Origin: Protaetiibacter larvae
Lineage (GTDB): Bacteria > Actinomycetota > Actinomycetes > Actinomycetales > Microbacteriaceae
NCBI RefSeq assembly: GCF_008365275.1
Contig: NZ_CP043504.1
Coordinates: 2,108,001-2,172,000, forward strand
DNA: 64,000 bases
Direction of reading: 5' to 3'
Shown: piece by piece, positions 43,309 to 53,274 of the stretch
Position numbering within the stretch: position 1 is the stretch's first letter
How the letters are laid out: each line of letters begins with the position of its first letter
Program-made: the position numbers and the translations under genes
The notes under the pieces: generated by a model
Seen by the model: the letters and a program-made list of their open reading frames with translations, nothing else
Databases searched by the model: none
What the model was told of the DNA's origin: nothing

Positions 43309-44634
43309 CTACTGCAGGGTGACCGGGTTGACGATGTCGGCGTAGATGAGCAGCGCGCTCGAGACCGCGAGGATGCCCACGATGACCATGGTGAGCGGCA
43401 GGAGCTTCGCGATGTCGACGGGGCCGGGATCGGGACGGCCGAAGAGCTTCGCGAAGCGTCGCCGGATCGCCTCCCACAGGGCGCCCGCGACGTGACCACC
43501 GTCGAGGGGCAGCAGCGGGATGAGGTTGAACACGAACAGCGCCACGTTGAGCGCCGCGAGCATCTGGATGAGGGTCGCCGCGCGGTCCGCGACGGGGGCG
43601 GCGTCGAGGGCGGTGATCTCGCCCGCGAGGCGTCCGACGCCGACGACGCTGATGGGGCCGTTGGGGTCGCGCTCGTCGCCGCCGAACGCGGCCTGCGCCA
43701 CCTGCACGAGCCGCTGCGGCAACGTCACGACGATCTGGCCCACGCGCACCGAGTTGTCCCACACGGCGGGGATCACCGCCGTCACCGGCTGCTGCACCTT
43801 CTCGGTCGCCGGGGCGATGCCCACGAAACCGACGTCCTGCGTGACCGTCGCGCCGTCCTCGTCGGTCACGGGCCGGCCGTTCTCGTCGACGACGGGCCGC
43901 TCGGAGAGGATGGGCGTCACCTCGAGGGTCTGCTCGGCCCCGTCGCGCTCGACGACGACCGCGAGCGCCGTCTCCGGGCTCGTGCGGATGATCGAGGTGG
44001 CCTGCTCCCAGCTGGTGATCTCCGTCCCGTCGATCGACACGATCCGATCCCCCGGCTTGAGGCCCGCGGCCGCCCCCGGCGAGACGGGGTCGTCGGGGCC
44101 GCACTCGGTCTGGCCGGCGGTCGTGGCGACGCACGCGTTGACGCTTCCGAGCGTGGTCGAGTACTGCGGGATCCCGAAGCCGCACAGCACGACGCCGTAG
44201 AGCACGATCGCGATGAGCAGGTTCATCACGGGGCCGCCGAGCATGATCACGATCCGCTTGTGCACGGGCAGCTTGTAGAAGACGCGATCCTCGGCGCCCG
44301 GGGTGACGGTCTCGGCCGACTGCTCGCGGGCGTCCTGGATGAGCATGTCGAAGAAGCCCGTGTTGGCCGTGCGGGCCGCACCGCCACCCTTCGCGGGCGG
44401 GTACATGCCGGCCATCGAGATGTAGCCGCCGAGCGGGATGGCCTTCACGCCGTACTCGGTCTCACCCCTCCTCCGCGAGAACAGGGTGGGTCCGAAGCCG
44501 ATCATGTACTGGCCGACCTTGACCTTGAACAGCTTCGCCGGCACCAGGTGCCCGAGCTCGTGCAATCCGATCGACAGCGCGAGACCGACGACGACGATCA
44601 CGATGCCGAGCACGTAGAGGAGCACGGTTTCCAC
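43309..44634 (-). CDS. rseP: Site-2 protease RseP/RIP family (M50)
   Basis: 441 residues from GTG 44634. Zinc site HELGH (25-29) in the first helix and LDGGH in the third; a PDZ domain lies between (GLKPGDRIVSIDGTEI). This family cuts membrane-bound anti-sigma factors and leftover signal peptides inside the membrane. The actinobacterial order dxr - DUF2330 - rseP - ispG is kept here. The Cys pair in CVATTAGQTEC may form an outer disulfide. Confidence 0.95.
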   Translation of the reverse strand: METVLLYVLGIVIVVVGLALSIGLHELGHLVPAKLFKVKVGQYMIGFGPTLFSRRRGETEYGVKAIPLGGYISMAGMYPPAKGGGAARTANTGFFDMLIQDAREQSAETVTPGAEDRVFYKLPVHKRIVIMLGGPVMNLLIAIVLYGVVLCGFGIPQYSTTLGSVNACVATTAGQTECGPDDPVSPGAAAGLKPGDRIVSIDGTEITSWEQATSIIRTSPETALAVVVERDGAEQTLEVTPILSERPVVDENGRPVTDEDGATVTQDVGFVGIAPATEKVQQPVTAVIPAVWDNSVRVGQIVVTLPQRLVQVAQAAFGGDERDPNGPISVVGVGRLAGEITALDAAPVADRAATLIQMLAALNVALFVFNLIPLLPLDGGHVAGALWEAIRRRFAKLFGRPDPGPVDIAKLLPLTMVIVGILAVSSALLIYADIVNPVTLQ

Positions 44635-44640
44635 CGCGCC

Positions 44641-44646
44641 AGGTTA
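44641..44646 (-). promoter_or_regulatory. Leaderless -10 box of rseP
   Basis: TAACCT on the minus strand, 6 nt before GTG 44634. Confidence 0.5.
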
Positions 44647-44693
44647 GGGCCTCGCGGCTGTGAGCGCGCCGACCGTCGCCGGGCGGCGCCGGC

Positions 44694-45728
44694 TCAGTAG
44701 CCGCGGGCGCGGATCCGGCGGGTCCGCTTGCGGCGGGTGCTGAGCCCCATGAGCACGAGCACGACCACCACGAGCACCCCGAACCCGAACAGCAGCATCC
44801 CGAAGGGGATGCCGAGCAGCTGCACCGGCCGCACCTCCTCGACCACCGGGCGGTAGTCGCGCCGTTCCCCCGTCGAGCTGAGCACGAGATCCCCGCTGAT
44901 CTGGGATGAGGGATTGGCGAAGTACGCCTCGAGCACCGTGAGGTACGAGCCGAGGGACACCAGGCGCGGGTTGTCGACCGGACCCGCCCAGGTGACGGAG
45001 CCGGGGAAGGGCGAGCCGTCGGCGAACTCGGCCTGCATCCCGTCGTCGCCGAACAGGTACAGCCGCACCGTCTGCGGACTCGATGCCGCCTGCGAGAGCA
45101 GCAGCGGATACACGGGCGCGGCCACCGGGAACTCGATCCGGACGGGGTCGAGCGCCCCGGCGAGCGGCTCCTCACCGCTCAGTTTGAGCGCCGAGAACGA
45201 CCACCCGCGTGCCACGTAGTCGCCGAGCAGCGCCTGCACGGCGGGGTCGATGATGTATCCGTTCGCGCCGAGCCAGGCGGCAAGCCCTGCCGCGTCGGAT
45301 GCCGCGAGGGTGACTCCCTGCACGGGGCCCAGGTCGACCTCGCTGAGGACCACGGGTTCACCTCCCGCGGCGCCCCCCACATCGATGCCCCACCAGTCCT
45401 CCCGCACCTCGCGCTGCGGTGCGGTCTGCCGTTCGACGGCGTCGAACAGCCCGCGTTCGCCGAGGGACACGGTCGCCGGGGCCGGGGTCGGCACGATGAG
45501 GCCCGTGTCGGGGCTCTCCGCGAGCATGTCGAGCACGAGGTCGATCCGCTCGACGCCCGCGCTGTAGGTGACGATCGCGTGCTCCTCGCCGACCGAGACG
45601 TGCACGCCGTCAGGCGGCGCCGCGGCGCCGCACGCGCACGCGGCGGCCGGCTGGGCGATCCCGAGGGCCGTCAGCCCCGCGGCGACGAGCAGCGCCGCGA
45701 GCGACCCGGAGAGCGCCCGGCGGGTCAT
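44694..45728 (-). CDS. DUF2330 family secreted/membrane protein
   Basis: 344 residues from ATG 45728, overlapping the dxr stop (ATGA). A signal peptide ends near AAACACGAA, giving a Cys-rich mature start; one membrane helix near the end (about 304-326) is followed by an Arg-rich cytoplasmic tail. The body ([21 protein letters not shown], then [21 protein letters not shown], quoted in part) matches DUF2330. Function unknown; a cell-surface role is likely. Confidence 0.82.
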   Translation of the reverse strand: MTRRALSGSLAALLVAAGLTALGIAQPAAACACGAAAPPDGVHVSVGEEHAIVTYSAGVERIDLVLDMLAESPDTGLIVPTPAPATVSLGERGLFDAVERQTAPQREVREDWWGIDVGGAAGGEPVVLSEVDLGPVQGVTLAASDAAGLAAWLGANGYIIDPAVQALLGDYVARGWSFSALKLSGEEPLAGALDPVRIEFPVAAPVYPLLLSQAASSPQTVRLYLFGDDGMQAEFADGSPFPGSVTWAGPVDNPRLVSLGSYLTVLEAYFANPSSQISGDLVLSSTGERRDYRPVVEEVRPVQLLGIPFGMLLFGFGVLVVVVLVLMGLSTRRKRTRRIRARGY

Positions 45729-46819
45729 CCGTTCACGCCCCCGGCGAGCAGCCGATCGGCCTCGTCACGGGCCCACGCTTCAGCGGCCAGCACGCCTTCC
45801 AGGGTGACAGGCCCGGGCCGGTGCGCGTCGACGACCCGCCGGATGGTCTCGACGATCCCCAGGAAGGGCACGCGGTGCGCGTGGAAGGCGTCGACGGCCT
45901 GTTCGTTGGCGGCGTTGTAGACCGCCGGATAGGTGCCGCCCAGCGCGCCGACGCGGCGCGCGAGGGCGACCGCGGGGAAGGTCTCGTCGTCGAGCGGCTC
46001 GAAGTCCCACCGCTGCGCGCGGGTCCAGTCGAGCGGCGCGCCGGCGTCGGGCACGCGATGCGGCCAGTCGAGTGCCAGCGAGATCGGAAGGCGCATGTCG
46101 GGCGGCGACGCCTGGGCGATCGTGGATCCGTCGGCGAACTCGACCATCGAGTGCACGATGGACTGCGGGTGCACGACGACGTCGATCCGGTCGTAGTCGA
46201 TGCCGAACAGCAGGTGGGCCTCGATCACCTCGAGCCCCTTGTTGACGAGGGTCGCCGAGTTCGTGGTGACCACCCGGCCCATGTTCCAGGTGGGATGCGC
46301 GAGGGCGTCCTCCGGTCGCACCCTGGCGAGCTGTTCGCGCGTGCGCCCGCGGAAGGGCCCCCCGGACGCCGTCACGACGAGCCGCCGCACCTCGCCGCGC
46401 TCCCCCGCGCGCAGCGCCTGCGCGAGCGCGGAATGCTCCGAGTCCACCGGCACGATCTGCCCGGGAGCGGCCGCGGCGAGCACAAGCTCGCCGCCGACGA
46501 TGAGGCTCTCCTTGTTGGCGAGGGCGAGGCTCGCGCCGGATCGGAGCACCGCGAGGGTCGCCGCGAGCCCGACCGAGCCCGTGATGCCGTTGACGACCAC
46601 ATCCGCGGGAACGTCGTGGACGAGTGCCACCGCCTCGTCGATCCCGAGAGCGGTGCGCGCGACCCCCGCCTCGCGCGCCTGCCGGGCGAGGGCGTCCGCG
46701 TTGCTCCCCGCGGCGATCCCCACGAGCTCGAAGCGGTCGGGGTTCGCCGCGATCACCTCGAGCGCCTGCACGCCGATCGAACCCGTGGAGCCGAGCACGA
46801 GTACGCGACGACGGGTCAT
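45725..46819 (-). CDS. dxr: 1-deoxy-D-xylulose-5-phosphate reductoisomerase
   Basis: 364 residues from ATG 46819, with TAGGCT 6 nt upstream. NADPH motif [26 protein letters not shown] and [13 protein letters not shown] with metal-binding acidic residues, then the flexible-loop region [28 protein letters not shown] (quoted in part: [16 protein letters not shown]). First committed step of the MEP pathway. Confidence 0.97.
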   Translation of the reverse strand: MTRRRVLVLGSTGSIGVQALEVIAANPDRFELVGIAAGSNADALARQAREAGVARTALGIDEAVALVHDVPADVVVNGITGSVGLAATLAVLRSGASLALANKESLIVGGELVLAAAAPGQIVPVDSEHSALAQALRAGERGEVRRLVVTASGGPFRGRTREQLARVRPEDALAHPTWNMGRVVTTNSATLVNKGLEVIEAHLLFGIDYDRIDVVVHPQSIVHSMVEFADGSTIAQASPPDMRLPISLALDWPHRVPDAGAPLDWTRAQRWDFEPLDDETFPAVALARRVGALGGTYPAVYNAANEQAVDAFHAHRVPFLGIVETIRRVVDAHRPGPVTLEGVLAAEAWARDEADRLLAGGVNG

Positions 46820-46825
46820 GTTCCG

Positions 46826-46831
46826 AGCCTA
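46826..46831 (-). promoter_or_regulatory. Leaderless -10 box of dxr
   Basis: TAGGCT on the minus strand, 6 nt before ATG 46819. Confidence 0.5.
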
Positions 46832-46863
46832 GCCAGCACGCCGCGGAACCGGCGCGGCGACTC

Positions 46864-47838
46864 TCAGTTCCCGGGGGATGCCGCGAGCACGTCGACGACG
46901 AAGATGAGCGTCTTGCCCGCGAGCTGGTTGGTGTTCGCGTCGCTCGCCTCGCCGTAGCCGTCCTTGGGCGGGATCACCACGATGAACTGCGAGCCCACCG
47001 TCTGGCCGACGAGAGCGTTCGTGAACCCGGTGATGAAGCCGCTCGCCGAGCCGCTGTACGGGCCGCGGCCCCAGGTCTGATCGAAGATCTCGCCCGTCTC
47101 GGCGTCGACGCCCTGGTACTGGATCCAGATGGTGTCGGTGGCCTGCACCTCGGCACCGGCACCCCGGATGAGCACCGCGGAGGCGGTCTCGGTGGGCAGC
47201 GCGAAGTCCTGCGGGATCGTGATCGTCGGGGTCCCGTCCTCGGCGAGGTCCACCGCCGGGAAGCCCGCGGGAGCCTCCTGCTGCTCGCCGATCGCGCGCG
47301 CCGGGATGATCTCGAGCACGTCGATCACGAACACCACCGGCTCACCGGGCGCGATGCCGAGGTTGCTGAGCCCCTGGTCGCCGAAGGCGTCCGCGGCGGG
47401 CACGGCGCCCACCACGCGGGAGCCGACGGGGGTGCACACGATCGACTTCACGAGGCCCGGGAGGAGCTGGATCGGGTCGAGCACGAGGCGCGCCGGCTCG
47501 CCCTCCGCGTAGCCCGTCGTCGTGAGGAGCTCGCCGTTCGCGCCGTTGTACAGGGTGAAGTCGACCGAGACGATCGCGCCCTTGGGCACCGCGTCGCCGT
47601 CGCCCTCGATGACGACGGTGCGCTGCGTCGCGTCGAGCTCGAGCGGGGCGTCGAAGTCGACGGTCGGCGCGGAGCCCAGCTCACCCGTGACGTCGATCGA
47701 CTCGGACACCGAACCCGAGGAAGCGCACTCCGCGGCGACAGGCGCATCCGTCTTCTCGGGCTCGGGGGTGGTCGCGGAGCAACCGACGAGGGCGACCGCG
47801 AGCGCAGCGACGGTCAGGGCGGGAAGGGCGCGGGGCAC
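46864..47838 (-). CDS. FKBP-type peptidyl-prolyl isomerase lipoprotein, two domains
   Basis: 324 residues from GTG 47838, with AGGAG upstream. Lipobox LVGC (Cys20). Two FKBP-like domains: the first (about 75-165) is degenerate; the second (about 225-320) keeps the pattern IQYQGVDAETGEIFDQTWGR and QFIVVIPPKDGYGE. Likely a folding helper outside the membrane. The first domain may serve for binding rather than catalysis. Confidence 0.9.
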   Translation of the reverse strand: MPRALPALTVAALAVALVGCSATTPEPEKTDAPVAAECASSGSVSESIDVTGELGSAPTVDFDAPLELDATQRTVVIEGDGDAVPKGAIVSVDFTLYNGANGELLTTTGYAEGEPARLVLDPIQLLPGLVKSIVCTPVGSRVVGAVPAADAFGDQGLSNLGIAPGEPVVFVIDVLEIIPARAIGEQQEAPAGFPAVDLAEDGTPTITIPQDFALPTETASAVLIRGAGAEVQATDTIWIQYQGVDAETGEIFDQTWGRGPYSGSASGFITGFTNALVGQTVGSQFIVVIPPKDGYGEASDANTNQLAGKTLIFVVDVLAASPGN

Positions 47839-47929
47839 GGAGGACTCCTCGAAGGCTGTGGGGGAAGAGTCCCATCCTGCCGTATCGATCCTTGGTATCC
47901 GGTGAACGGTTCCCGCAGGTACCGCGACC

Positions 47930-47935
47930 TAGACT
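47930..47935 (+). promoter_or_regulatory. Leaderless -10 box of the first transaminase gene
   Basis: TAGACT, 7 nt before ATG 47943. Confidence 0.5.
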
Positions 47936-47942
47936 CGACGGC

Positions 47943-49265
47943 ATGGTCTTCAGCGTGCCCCAGGAGCGCAAGCTCGTCACGGAACTGCCCGGCCCGCGCT
48001 CCCGTGAGCTTCAGGAGCGTCGCGTCGCGAGCGTCTCGCGCGGGGCGGGCACGCTCGCCAACATCTACATGGATCACGGCGCCGGCGCGATCCTCGTGGA
48101 TGTCGACGGCAACCAGCTCATCGACCTCGGCTGCGGGATCGGCGTCACCACGATCGGCCACGCCCACCCCGAGGTCGCGGCCGCCGTCGCCGAGCAGGCC
48201 GCCAAGCTCACCCACACGCTCTTCACGGTCACGCCGTACGAGAACTACATCCGGGTGGCCGAGAAGCTCGCCCAGATCACCCCGGGCGACTTCGAGAAGC
48301 ACAGCATCCTCGTGAACTCGGGGGCGGAGGCCGTCGAGAACGCCGTCAAGATCGCCCGCCGCTTCACGGGGCGGCGCGCGATCGTGAGCCTCGACCACGC
48401 CTTCCACGGCCGCACCAACCTGACGATGGCGATGACCTACCGGCCGTGGCCCGAGCGCGCCGGCATGGGGCCGTTCCCCGGCGAGCTGTACTCGGTGCCG
48501 ATCTCGTACCCGTTCCGCGACGGGCTCAGCGGCGAGGAGGCGGCCGCGAAGACGATCGACTACATCGAGACCCACATCGGGGCGACCGAGGTGGCGGCGT
48601 TCTTCGCCGAGCCGATCCAGGGCGACGGCGGGATCATCATCCCGGCGCCCGGCTACTTCGCGGCCATCAAGCGGTTCTGCGAGGAGAACGGCATCGTCTT
48701 CGTCGCCGATGAGATCCAGGCCGGCATCGCCCGCACGGGTGCGTGGTACTCGATCGAGCACCACGGGGTCGTGCCCGACCTCGTGACGAGCGCCAAGGGC
48801 ATCGCGGGGGGTCTGCCGCTCGCCGCCGTCACGGGCCGCGCGGACATCATGGATGCCGTGCAGCCGGGCGGTATCGGGGGCACCTTCGGCGGCAACCCGG
48901 TGTCGACCGCGGCCGCCCTCAAGGTGTTCGAGATCATCGAGCGCGACGACCTCATCGGCGAGGCGCAGCGCGTCGAGCGGGCCATCACCGCCCGGATCGG
49001 CGACTGGCCGGAACGCTTCGGCGTGGTCGGCGAGGTGCGCGGCAAGGGCGCCATGTTCGGCATCGAGCTCGTCGAGCCGGGCACCACCACCCCGAACCCC
49101 GCCGCGCTCACGACCGTGCTGCGGCACGCGACCGCCCACGGCGTCATCCCCCTCGACGCCGGCTCGTGGGACTCCGTGCTGCGGCTGCTGCCGAGCGTCG
49201 TCATCAGCGAGGAGCTCATCGACGACGCCGCGGGCGTGCTCGAGACCGCGCTCGCGACCCTCTGA
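47943..49265 (+). CDS. gabT: 4-aminobutyrate aminotransferase, copy 1
   Basis: 440 residues. Class III PLP aminotransferase that moves the amino group of GABA to 2-oxoglutarate. N-terminal LPGPRSRELQERR is typical of actinobacterial GabT; NSGAEAVENAVKIAR binds PLP phosphate, ADEIQAGIARTG holds the PLP-ring Asp, and SAKGIAGGLP the Schiff-base Lys285. It is a paralogue of the protein encoded at 50925-52277, about 60 percent similar by eye. Confidence 0.9.
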   Translation: MVFSVPQERKLVTELPGPRSRELQERRVASVSRGAGTLANIYMDHGAGAILVDVDGNQLIDLGCGIGVTTIGHAHPEVAAAVAEQAAKLTHTLFTVTPYENYIRVAEKLAQITPGDFEKHSILVNSGAEAVENAVKIARRFTGRRAIVSLDHAFHGRTNLTMAMTYRPWPERAGMGPFPGELYSVPISYPFRDGLSGEEAAAKTIDYIETHIGATEVAAFFAEPIQGDGGIIIPAPGYFAAIKRFCEENGIVFVADEIQAGIARTGAWYSIEHHGVVPDLVTSAKGIAGGLPLAAVTGRADIMDAVQPGGIGGTFGGNPVSTAAALKVFEIIERDDLIGEAQRVERAITARIGDWPERFGVVGEVRGKGAMFGIELVEPGTTTPNPAALTTVLRHATAHGVIPLDAGSWDSVLRLLPSVVISEELIDDAAGVLETALATL

Positions 49266-49272
49266 GCCGCCC

Positions 49273-50370
49273 GTGAGCTGGCCGCCCGACCCGCCCGGAA
49301 CCCCGGTCGACCCGTTCCCGCCCGGGGCGGGCTGGGCGAGCGAGCGCACACCGACCGCCCCGGTGCCGGCGGCGGCCCAGTACCGACCGCGGGTGCGACG
49401 CGGGCACGGCGTCGGCCGGTGGGTCGGGGGGATCCTCGTCGCGCTGCTCGTGGTCGGACTCGTGGCGGCGGCACCCTGGGACGCCGGGCGCCGGCAGGCG
49501 TACGCCGACCAATGGGTGGTCTGGACGCAACCGCCGAGCGCGCAGATCTCGGAGCTCGCCGCGTCGCTCGCGCTCACCGAGGACGGGCGGCGCGTGTTCT
49601 TCGCGAGCCGCCCGCGGATCGAGCAGGCGAACGAGTTCCAGGCGCACTGCGACATCGAGGCGACGATCGTGCTGGGCTGCTACTACCGCGGGCGGATCTA
49701 CGTGTACGACGTCACCGATGAGCGCCTCGCGGGCACGATCGAGGTGACGGCCGCCCACGAACTGCTGCATGCCGTCCACGACCGGCTCAGCCCGGAGGAG
49801 ACCGCGCGCATCGACGCGCTCGTGAGCGACGTCGTCGCCACCCTTCCCGACACGGATCCGAACCTGGCGGTCGTCGCGAGCTACCCGGAGGATCAGCGCC
49901 TCGACGAGTGGCACTCCCGGCTCGGCACCGAGTACGCACAGCTCCCGGCCGCCTTGGAGCAGCACTACGCGCAGGTGTTCAGCGATCGCGCGCGGATCGT
50001 CGCCTTCGAGAACGGCTCGACCTCCCAGCTCGACGGCTACGCCGATCGGATCGACCAGCTGGGGGCGGAGCTCGACGCCGCCTCCGCGGAGCTGCAGGCG
50101 CGTTCGGTGGCGTACGACGACAAGGTGGCCGCGCTCAACGCGGACATCGAAGCCTTCAACGCCCGCGCCGATCGGGGCGAGTTCGACTCGCCGGAGGATT
50201 TCGACCGCGCCCGCACGGCGCTCGAGGACCGCCAGAGCGCCGTGGAGGCCGAGCGGGTCGCCCTCAACGCCGACGTGCGCAGCTACAACGACAAGCTCGC
50301 CGAGCTGCAATCACTTGACGCGGAGCGCGCCGAGCTGTACTCGCACCTCGACAGCCACTCAGCTCCCTGA
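49273..50370 (+). CDS. Membrane protein with HELLH metalloprotease-like motif and coiled coil
   Basis: 365 residues from GTG 49273, 7 nt after the gabT stop. A Pro-rich N-terminus, one membrane helix (about 51-67), then an outer domain with a Cys pair (AHCDIEATIVLGC) and AHELLHAVHD (HELLH at 162-166), which fits the HExxH zinc site. After about residue 245 a long Ala/Glu/Asp-rich region forms a coiled coil. No exact peptidase family is recognised. A surface protease or zinc-binding protein is possible. It is co-directional with gabT. Confidence 0.75.
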   Translation: MSWPPDPPGTPVDPFPPGAGWASERTPTAPVPAAAQYRPRVRRGHGVGRWVGGILVALLVVGLVAAAPWDAGRRQAYADQWVVWTQPPSAQISELAASLALTEDGRRVFFASRPRIEQANEFQAHCDIEATIVLGCYYRGRIYVYDVTDERLAGTIEVTAAHELLHAVHDRLSPEETARIDALVSDVVATLPDTDPNLAVVASYPEDQRLDEWHSRLGTEYAQLPAALEQHYAQVFSDRARIVAFENGSTSQLDGYADRIDQLGAELDAASAELQARSVAYDDKVAALNADIEAFNARADRGEFDSPEDFDRARTALEDRQSAVEAERVALNADVRSYNDKLAELQSLDAERAELYSHLDSHSAP

Positions 50371-50844
50371 GTCGTTCGCGAACCGGATGCGCGGCTCGTG
50401 GTGGACGGGGAAGTTCACCGACGCGGCGATGAAGCACTTCTCGGATGCCTCCCGGTGCGCATCGAGGGCGTCCTCGACGTCACCCTCCGCGATCGTGACG
50501 ACGGGCCGCAGGGTCGCGCTCGTGAACCGCCCGCCGCCGTCGGGGGCCTGCACGAGCTCCCCCACCGCGGCGTCCTGGTACTCGACCACGACGATGCCGC
50601 GCGCGGTGGCGACGTGCAGATAGCTCAGCAGGTGGCATTGGGCGAGTGCCGCGAGCAGCAGCTCCTCGGGGTTCCAGCGTTCCCGATCGCCGTGGAAGAC
50701 CCGGTCGCTCGACCCCGCGAGCTCGTGCAGCTTGCCGTCGGCGCGCACCACGTGCTCCCGTCCGTAGTCGCGATAGCCCGTCGTCCCGCTCCCTCGATTG
50801 CCCGTCCACTCGACGGAAACCGCATAGTTGTGACGGTGATCCAT
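50359..50844 (-). CDS. OsmC family protein
   Basis: 161 residues from ATG 50844, with GAGG at good spacing; a longer GTG start at 50856 is less likely. OsmC-like fold with NPEELLLAALAQCHLLSYL, holding the reactive Cys, and a second Cys in EKCFIAASVNFP. These proteins reduce organic hydroperoxides using a Cys pair. The 3' end overlaps the convergent HELLH gene by 12 bp. Confidence 0.88.
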   Translation of the reverse strand: MDHRHNYAVSVEWTGNRGSGTTGYRDYGREHVVRADGKLHELAGSSDRVFHGDRERWNPEELLLAALAQCHLLSYLHVATARGIVVVEYQDAAVGELVQAPDGGGRFTSATLRPVVTIAEGDVEDALDAHREASEKCFIAASVNFPVHHEPRIRFANDSGS

Positions 50845-50911
50845 GTGATTCCTCACTTCACGGGCGCGAACGCCGCGGATTCCGCAGCGGCTCGGCTTCG
50901 GGCGCCGGGGC

Positions 50912-50917
50912 TAGAAT
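50912..50917 (+). promoter_or_regulatory. Leaderless -10 box of the second transaminase gene
   Basis: TAGAAT, 7 nt before ATG 50925. Confidence 0.5.
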
Positions 50918-50924
50918 CGCAGCC

Positions 50925-52277
50925 ATGACCGACACTCTGACGCCCCCCACGGTAGCGCCGCTCGTCGCCGAGCGCCGTCTCGTCACCGCGGTTCCCGGAC
51001 CGCGATCGATCGCCCTCCAGGAGCGCCGACGTGCCGCCGTGTCGGCGGGGGTGTCGAGCGCGCTGCCGGTGTTCATCGAGCGCGCGCACGGGGCGATCCT
51101 CGTGGACGTCGACGGCAACCAGTTCATCGACCTCGGCGCCGGAATCGGCGTGACCACGATCGGCCACACCGACGACGCGGTCGTCGCGGCCGCCCAGGCG
51201 CAGCTCGCCGACGTCGTCCACACCCTCTTCACCATCACCCCCTACGAGGAGTACGTGCGGGTCGCGGAGCTGCTCGCCGAGCACACCCCGGGAGACTTCG
51301 CCAAGAAGACGGTGCTCGTGAACTCCGGCGCGGAGGCGGTCGAGAACGGCGTCAAGATCGCCCGCAAGTACACCGGCCGCTCGGGCGTCGCCGTGCTCGA
51401 GCACGCCTACCACGGGCGCACCAACCTCACGATGGCCATGAACTTCAAGGCCATGCCGTACTCGCTCGGGTTCGGACCCTTCGCGGGAGACGTCTACCGC
51501 GCCCCGAACTCGTACCCGCTGCACGACGGGCTCGACGGCGCGACCGCCGCCGCCCGCACGATCGGCTACCTCGAGAAGACCGTGGGCGCATCCGACCTCG
51601 CGTGCCTCGTGGTCGAGCCCATCCAGGGCGAGGGCGGCTTCATCGTGCCCGCCGACGGCTTCCTGCCCGCGCTGCAGGAGTGGTGCACCACGAACGGCAT
51701 CGTGTTCATCGCCGACGAGATCCAGAGCGGCATGGCCCGCACGGGCGTCTACTTCGCGGCTGCGCACTTCGGGCTCGTCCCCGACCTCGTGCTCTCGGCG
51801 AAGGGCATCGCGGGCGGCCTGCCGCTCGCGGGCGTCACGGGCCGCGCGGAGATCATGGACGCCTCCCAGCCCGGCGGGCTCGGCGGCACCTTCGGCGGCA
51901 ACCCGGTGGCGTGTGCGGCATCCGTGGCCGTCTTCGAGCGGATCGAGCGCGACGGGCTGCTCGGCGAGGCGAAGCGCATCGAGGCGGGGCTGCGGCCGGC
52001 GCTCGAGGCGCTGCGCGAGCGCTACCCGGTGATCGCAGAGGTGCGCGGCATCGGGGCGATGCTCGCCGTCGAGCTGCTCGACCCCGCGACCCGCGCCCCG
52101 CGCGCCGACCTCGTGAACGCGATCGCCGCCGAGGCCGCCCAGCGCGGCGTGCTCGTGCTCACCGCCGGCACCTACGGCAACGTCCTGCGCTTCCTGCCGA
52201 GCCTCGCGCTCAGCGACGAGCTGCTCGCCGACGCGGTGTCGGTGCTCGACGAGGCCTTCGCGGCCGCGGGCGCGTGA
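50925..52277 (+). CDS. gabT: 4-aminobutyrate aminotransferase, copy 2
   Basis: 450 residues. Same class and motifs as copy 1: VPGPRSIALQERR, NSGAEAVENGVKIAR, ADEIQSGMARTG and SAKGIAGGLP (Lys293). Its stop overlaps the asparaginase start (GTGA), so the two are translated together. The duplication may separate uses, for example GABA versus another omega-amino acid such as the product of polyamine breakdown; that is inference. Confidence 0.9.
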   Translation: MTDTLTPPTVAPLVAERRLVTAVPGPRSIALQERRRAAVSAGVSSALPVFIERAHGAILVDVDGNQFIDLGAGIGVTTIGHTDDAVVAAAQAQLADVVHTLFTITPYEEYVRVAELLAEHTPGDFAKKTVLVNSGAEAVENGVKIARKYTGRSGVAVLEHAYHGRTNLTMAMNFKAMPYSLGFGPFAGDVYRAPNSYPLHDGLDGATAAARTIGYLEKTVGASDLACLVVEPIQGEGGFIVPADGFLPALQEWCTTNGIVFIADEIQSGMARTGVYFAAAHFGLVPDLVLSAKGIAGGLPLAGVTGRAEIMDASQPGGLGGTFGGNPVACAASVAVFERIERDGLLGEAKRIEAGLRPALEALRERYPVIAEVRGIGAMLAVELLDPATRAPRADLVNAIAAEAAQRGVLVLTAGTYGNVLRFLPSLALSDELLADAVSVLDEAFAAAGA

Positions 52278-53197
52278 CCGGCCCGCTCGACGCCGCGAGC
52301 TCGGTCGAGCTCGCCGTCGTCGAGCGATCGGGCTGGCCCGAGTCGCGGCATCTCGGTGCCGCGGTGCTCGTGGGCGCCGACGGCGGCATCCTGCGCGCGC
52401 TCGGCGACCCCGACGCGCTCGTGTACCCACGGTCGACGCTCAAGCTCGTCCAGGCGACCGCGGTTGCGCGACTGGGGGTCGCGTTCGACGCCGAGGAGAC
52501 CGTGCTCTCGGCCGCGAGCCACGCCGGAACGCCCGCGCATGTGGCGGTCGTCGAGCGGATGCTCGCCGGTGCAGGACTCGATGCCGCTGCGCTGCAGTGC
52601 CCGCCCGACTGGCCGGGAGATCCGGCGTCGCGCCGCGCAGCGAGTCGACCCGAGCGGATCACCATGAACTGCTCGGGCAAGCACTCCGGCTTCCTCGCCG
52701 CAGCGGTGATGAACGGCTGGGACACCGCGAGCTACCTCGACCCCGAGCACCCCGTGCAGCGTGCGGTGCTCGCGCTCGCCGCGGAGCTCGCGGGCGAGCC
52801 GCTCGCGCACCTCGGAGTGGACGGCTGCGGAGCCCCCGTGCCGGTGCTGAGCCTCGCGGGTCTCGCGCGCGCCGCCTCGCGCACGGCACGCGCCGGCACC
52901 GCACTCGGCGACGCGATCCGCGCCCACGCCTGGGCGCTCGACGGCCCGGGACGCGCCAACACCGTCGTCATCGAGCGCACCGGACTCATCGCCAAGCTCG
53001 GCGCCGAGGGCGTTCTCGTGCTCGTCACGCCCACGGGCGAGGCCGTCGCGGTGAAATCGCTCGACGGCGCCCACCGCGCCACGACGCCCGTCGCCCTCGA
53101 GCTGCTGGTGCGCGAGGGTCTCCTCGACCAGGCCCTCGCCGCCTCGACGCTCGCCGAGCTCGCCGACCCCTACACGACCCTGCGCCTCGCGTTCTGA
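52274..53197 (+). CDS. Asparaginase, type II family (PF06089-like)
   Basis: 307 residues, GTG 52274 overlapping the transaminase stop. Characteristic block MNCSGKHSGFLAAAVMNGWD, then DGCGAPVPVLSLAGLARAASR and GPGRANTVVIERTGLIAKLGAEGVL (quoted in part: TGLIAKLGAEGVL). This family of hydrolases (as in Rhizobium etli AsnA) splits asparagine into aspartate and ammonia and is unrelated to E. coli AnsA/AnsB. No signal peptide, so it acts in the cytoplasm. Confidence 0.9.
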   Translation: MTGPLDAASSVELAVVERSGWPESRHLGAAVLVGADGGILRALGDPDALVYPRSTLKLVQATAVARLGVAFDAEETVLSAASHAGTPAHVAVVERMLAGAGLDAAALQCPPDWPGDPASRRAASRPERITMNCSGKHSGFLAAAVMNGWDTASYLDPEHPVQRAVLALAAELAGEPLAHLGVDGCGAPVPVLSLAGLARAASRTARAGTALGDAIRAHAWALDGPGRANTVVIERTGLIAKLGAEGVLVLVTPTGEAVAVKSLDGAHRATTPVALELLVREGLLDQALAASTLAELADPYTTLRLAF

Positions 53198-53201
53198 GGG
53201 G

Positions 53202-53247
53202 CTGATCTCGATACACGCCGCTGCGCGGCGCACTCGATCAGCGAGTG
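53202..53247. repeat. Palindromic element A, copy 1
   Basis: Starts CTGATCTCGATACACGCCGC and ends CACTCGATCAGCGAGTG; CTGATC and GATCAG form the outer dyad. A second copy lies at 53401-53444. Confidence 0.8.
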
Positions 53248-53274
53248 GGCGGCGAGTGAGTCGAGCGCAGCGGC

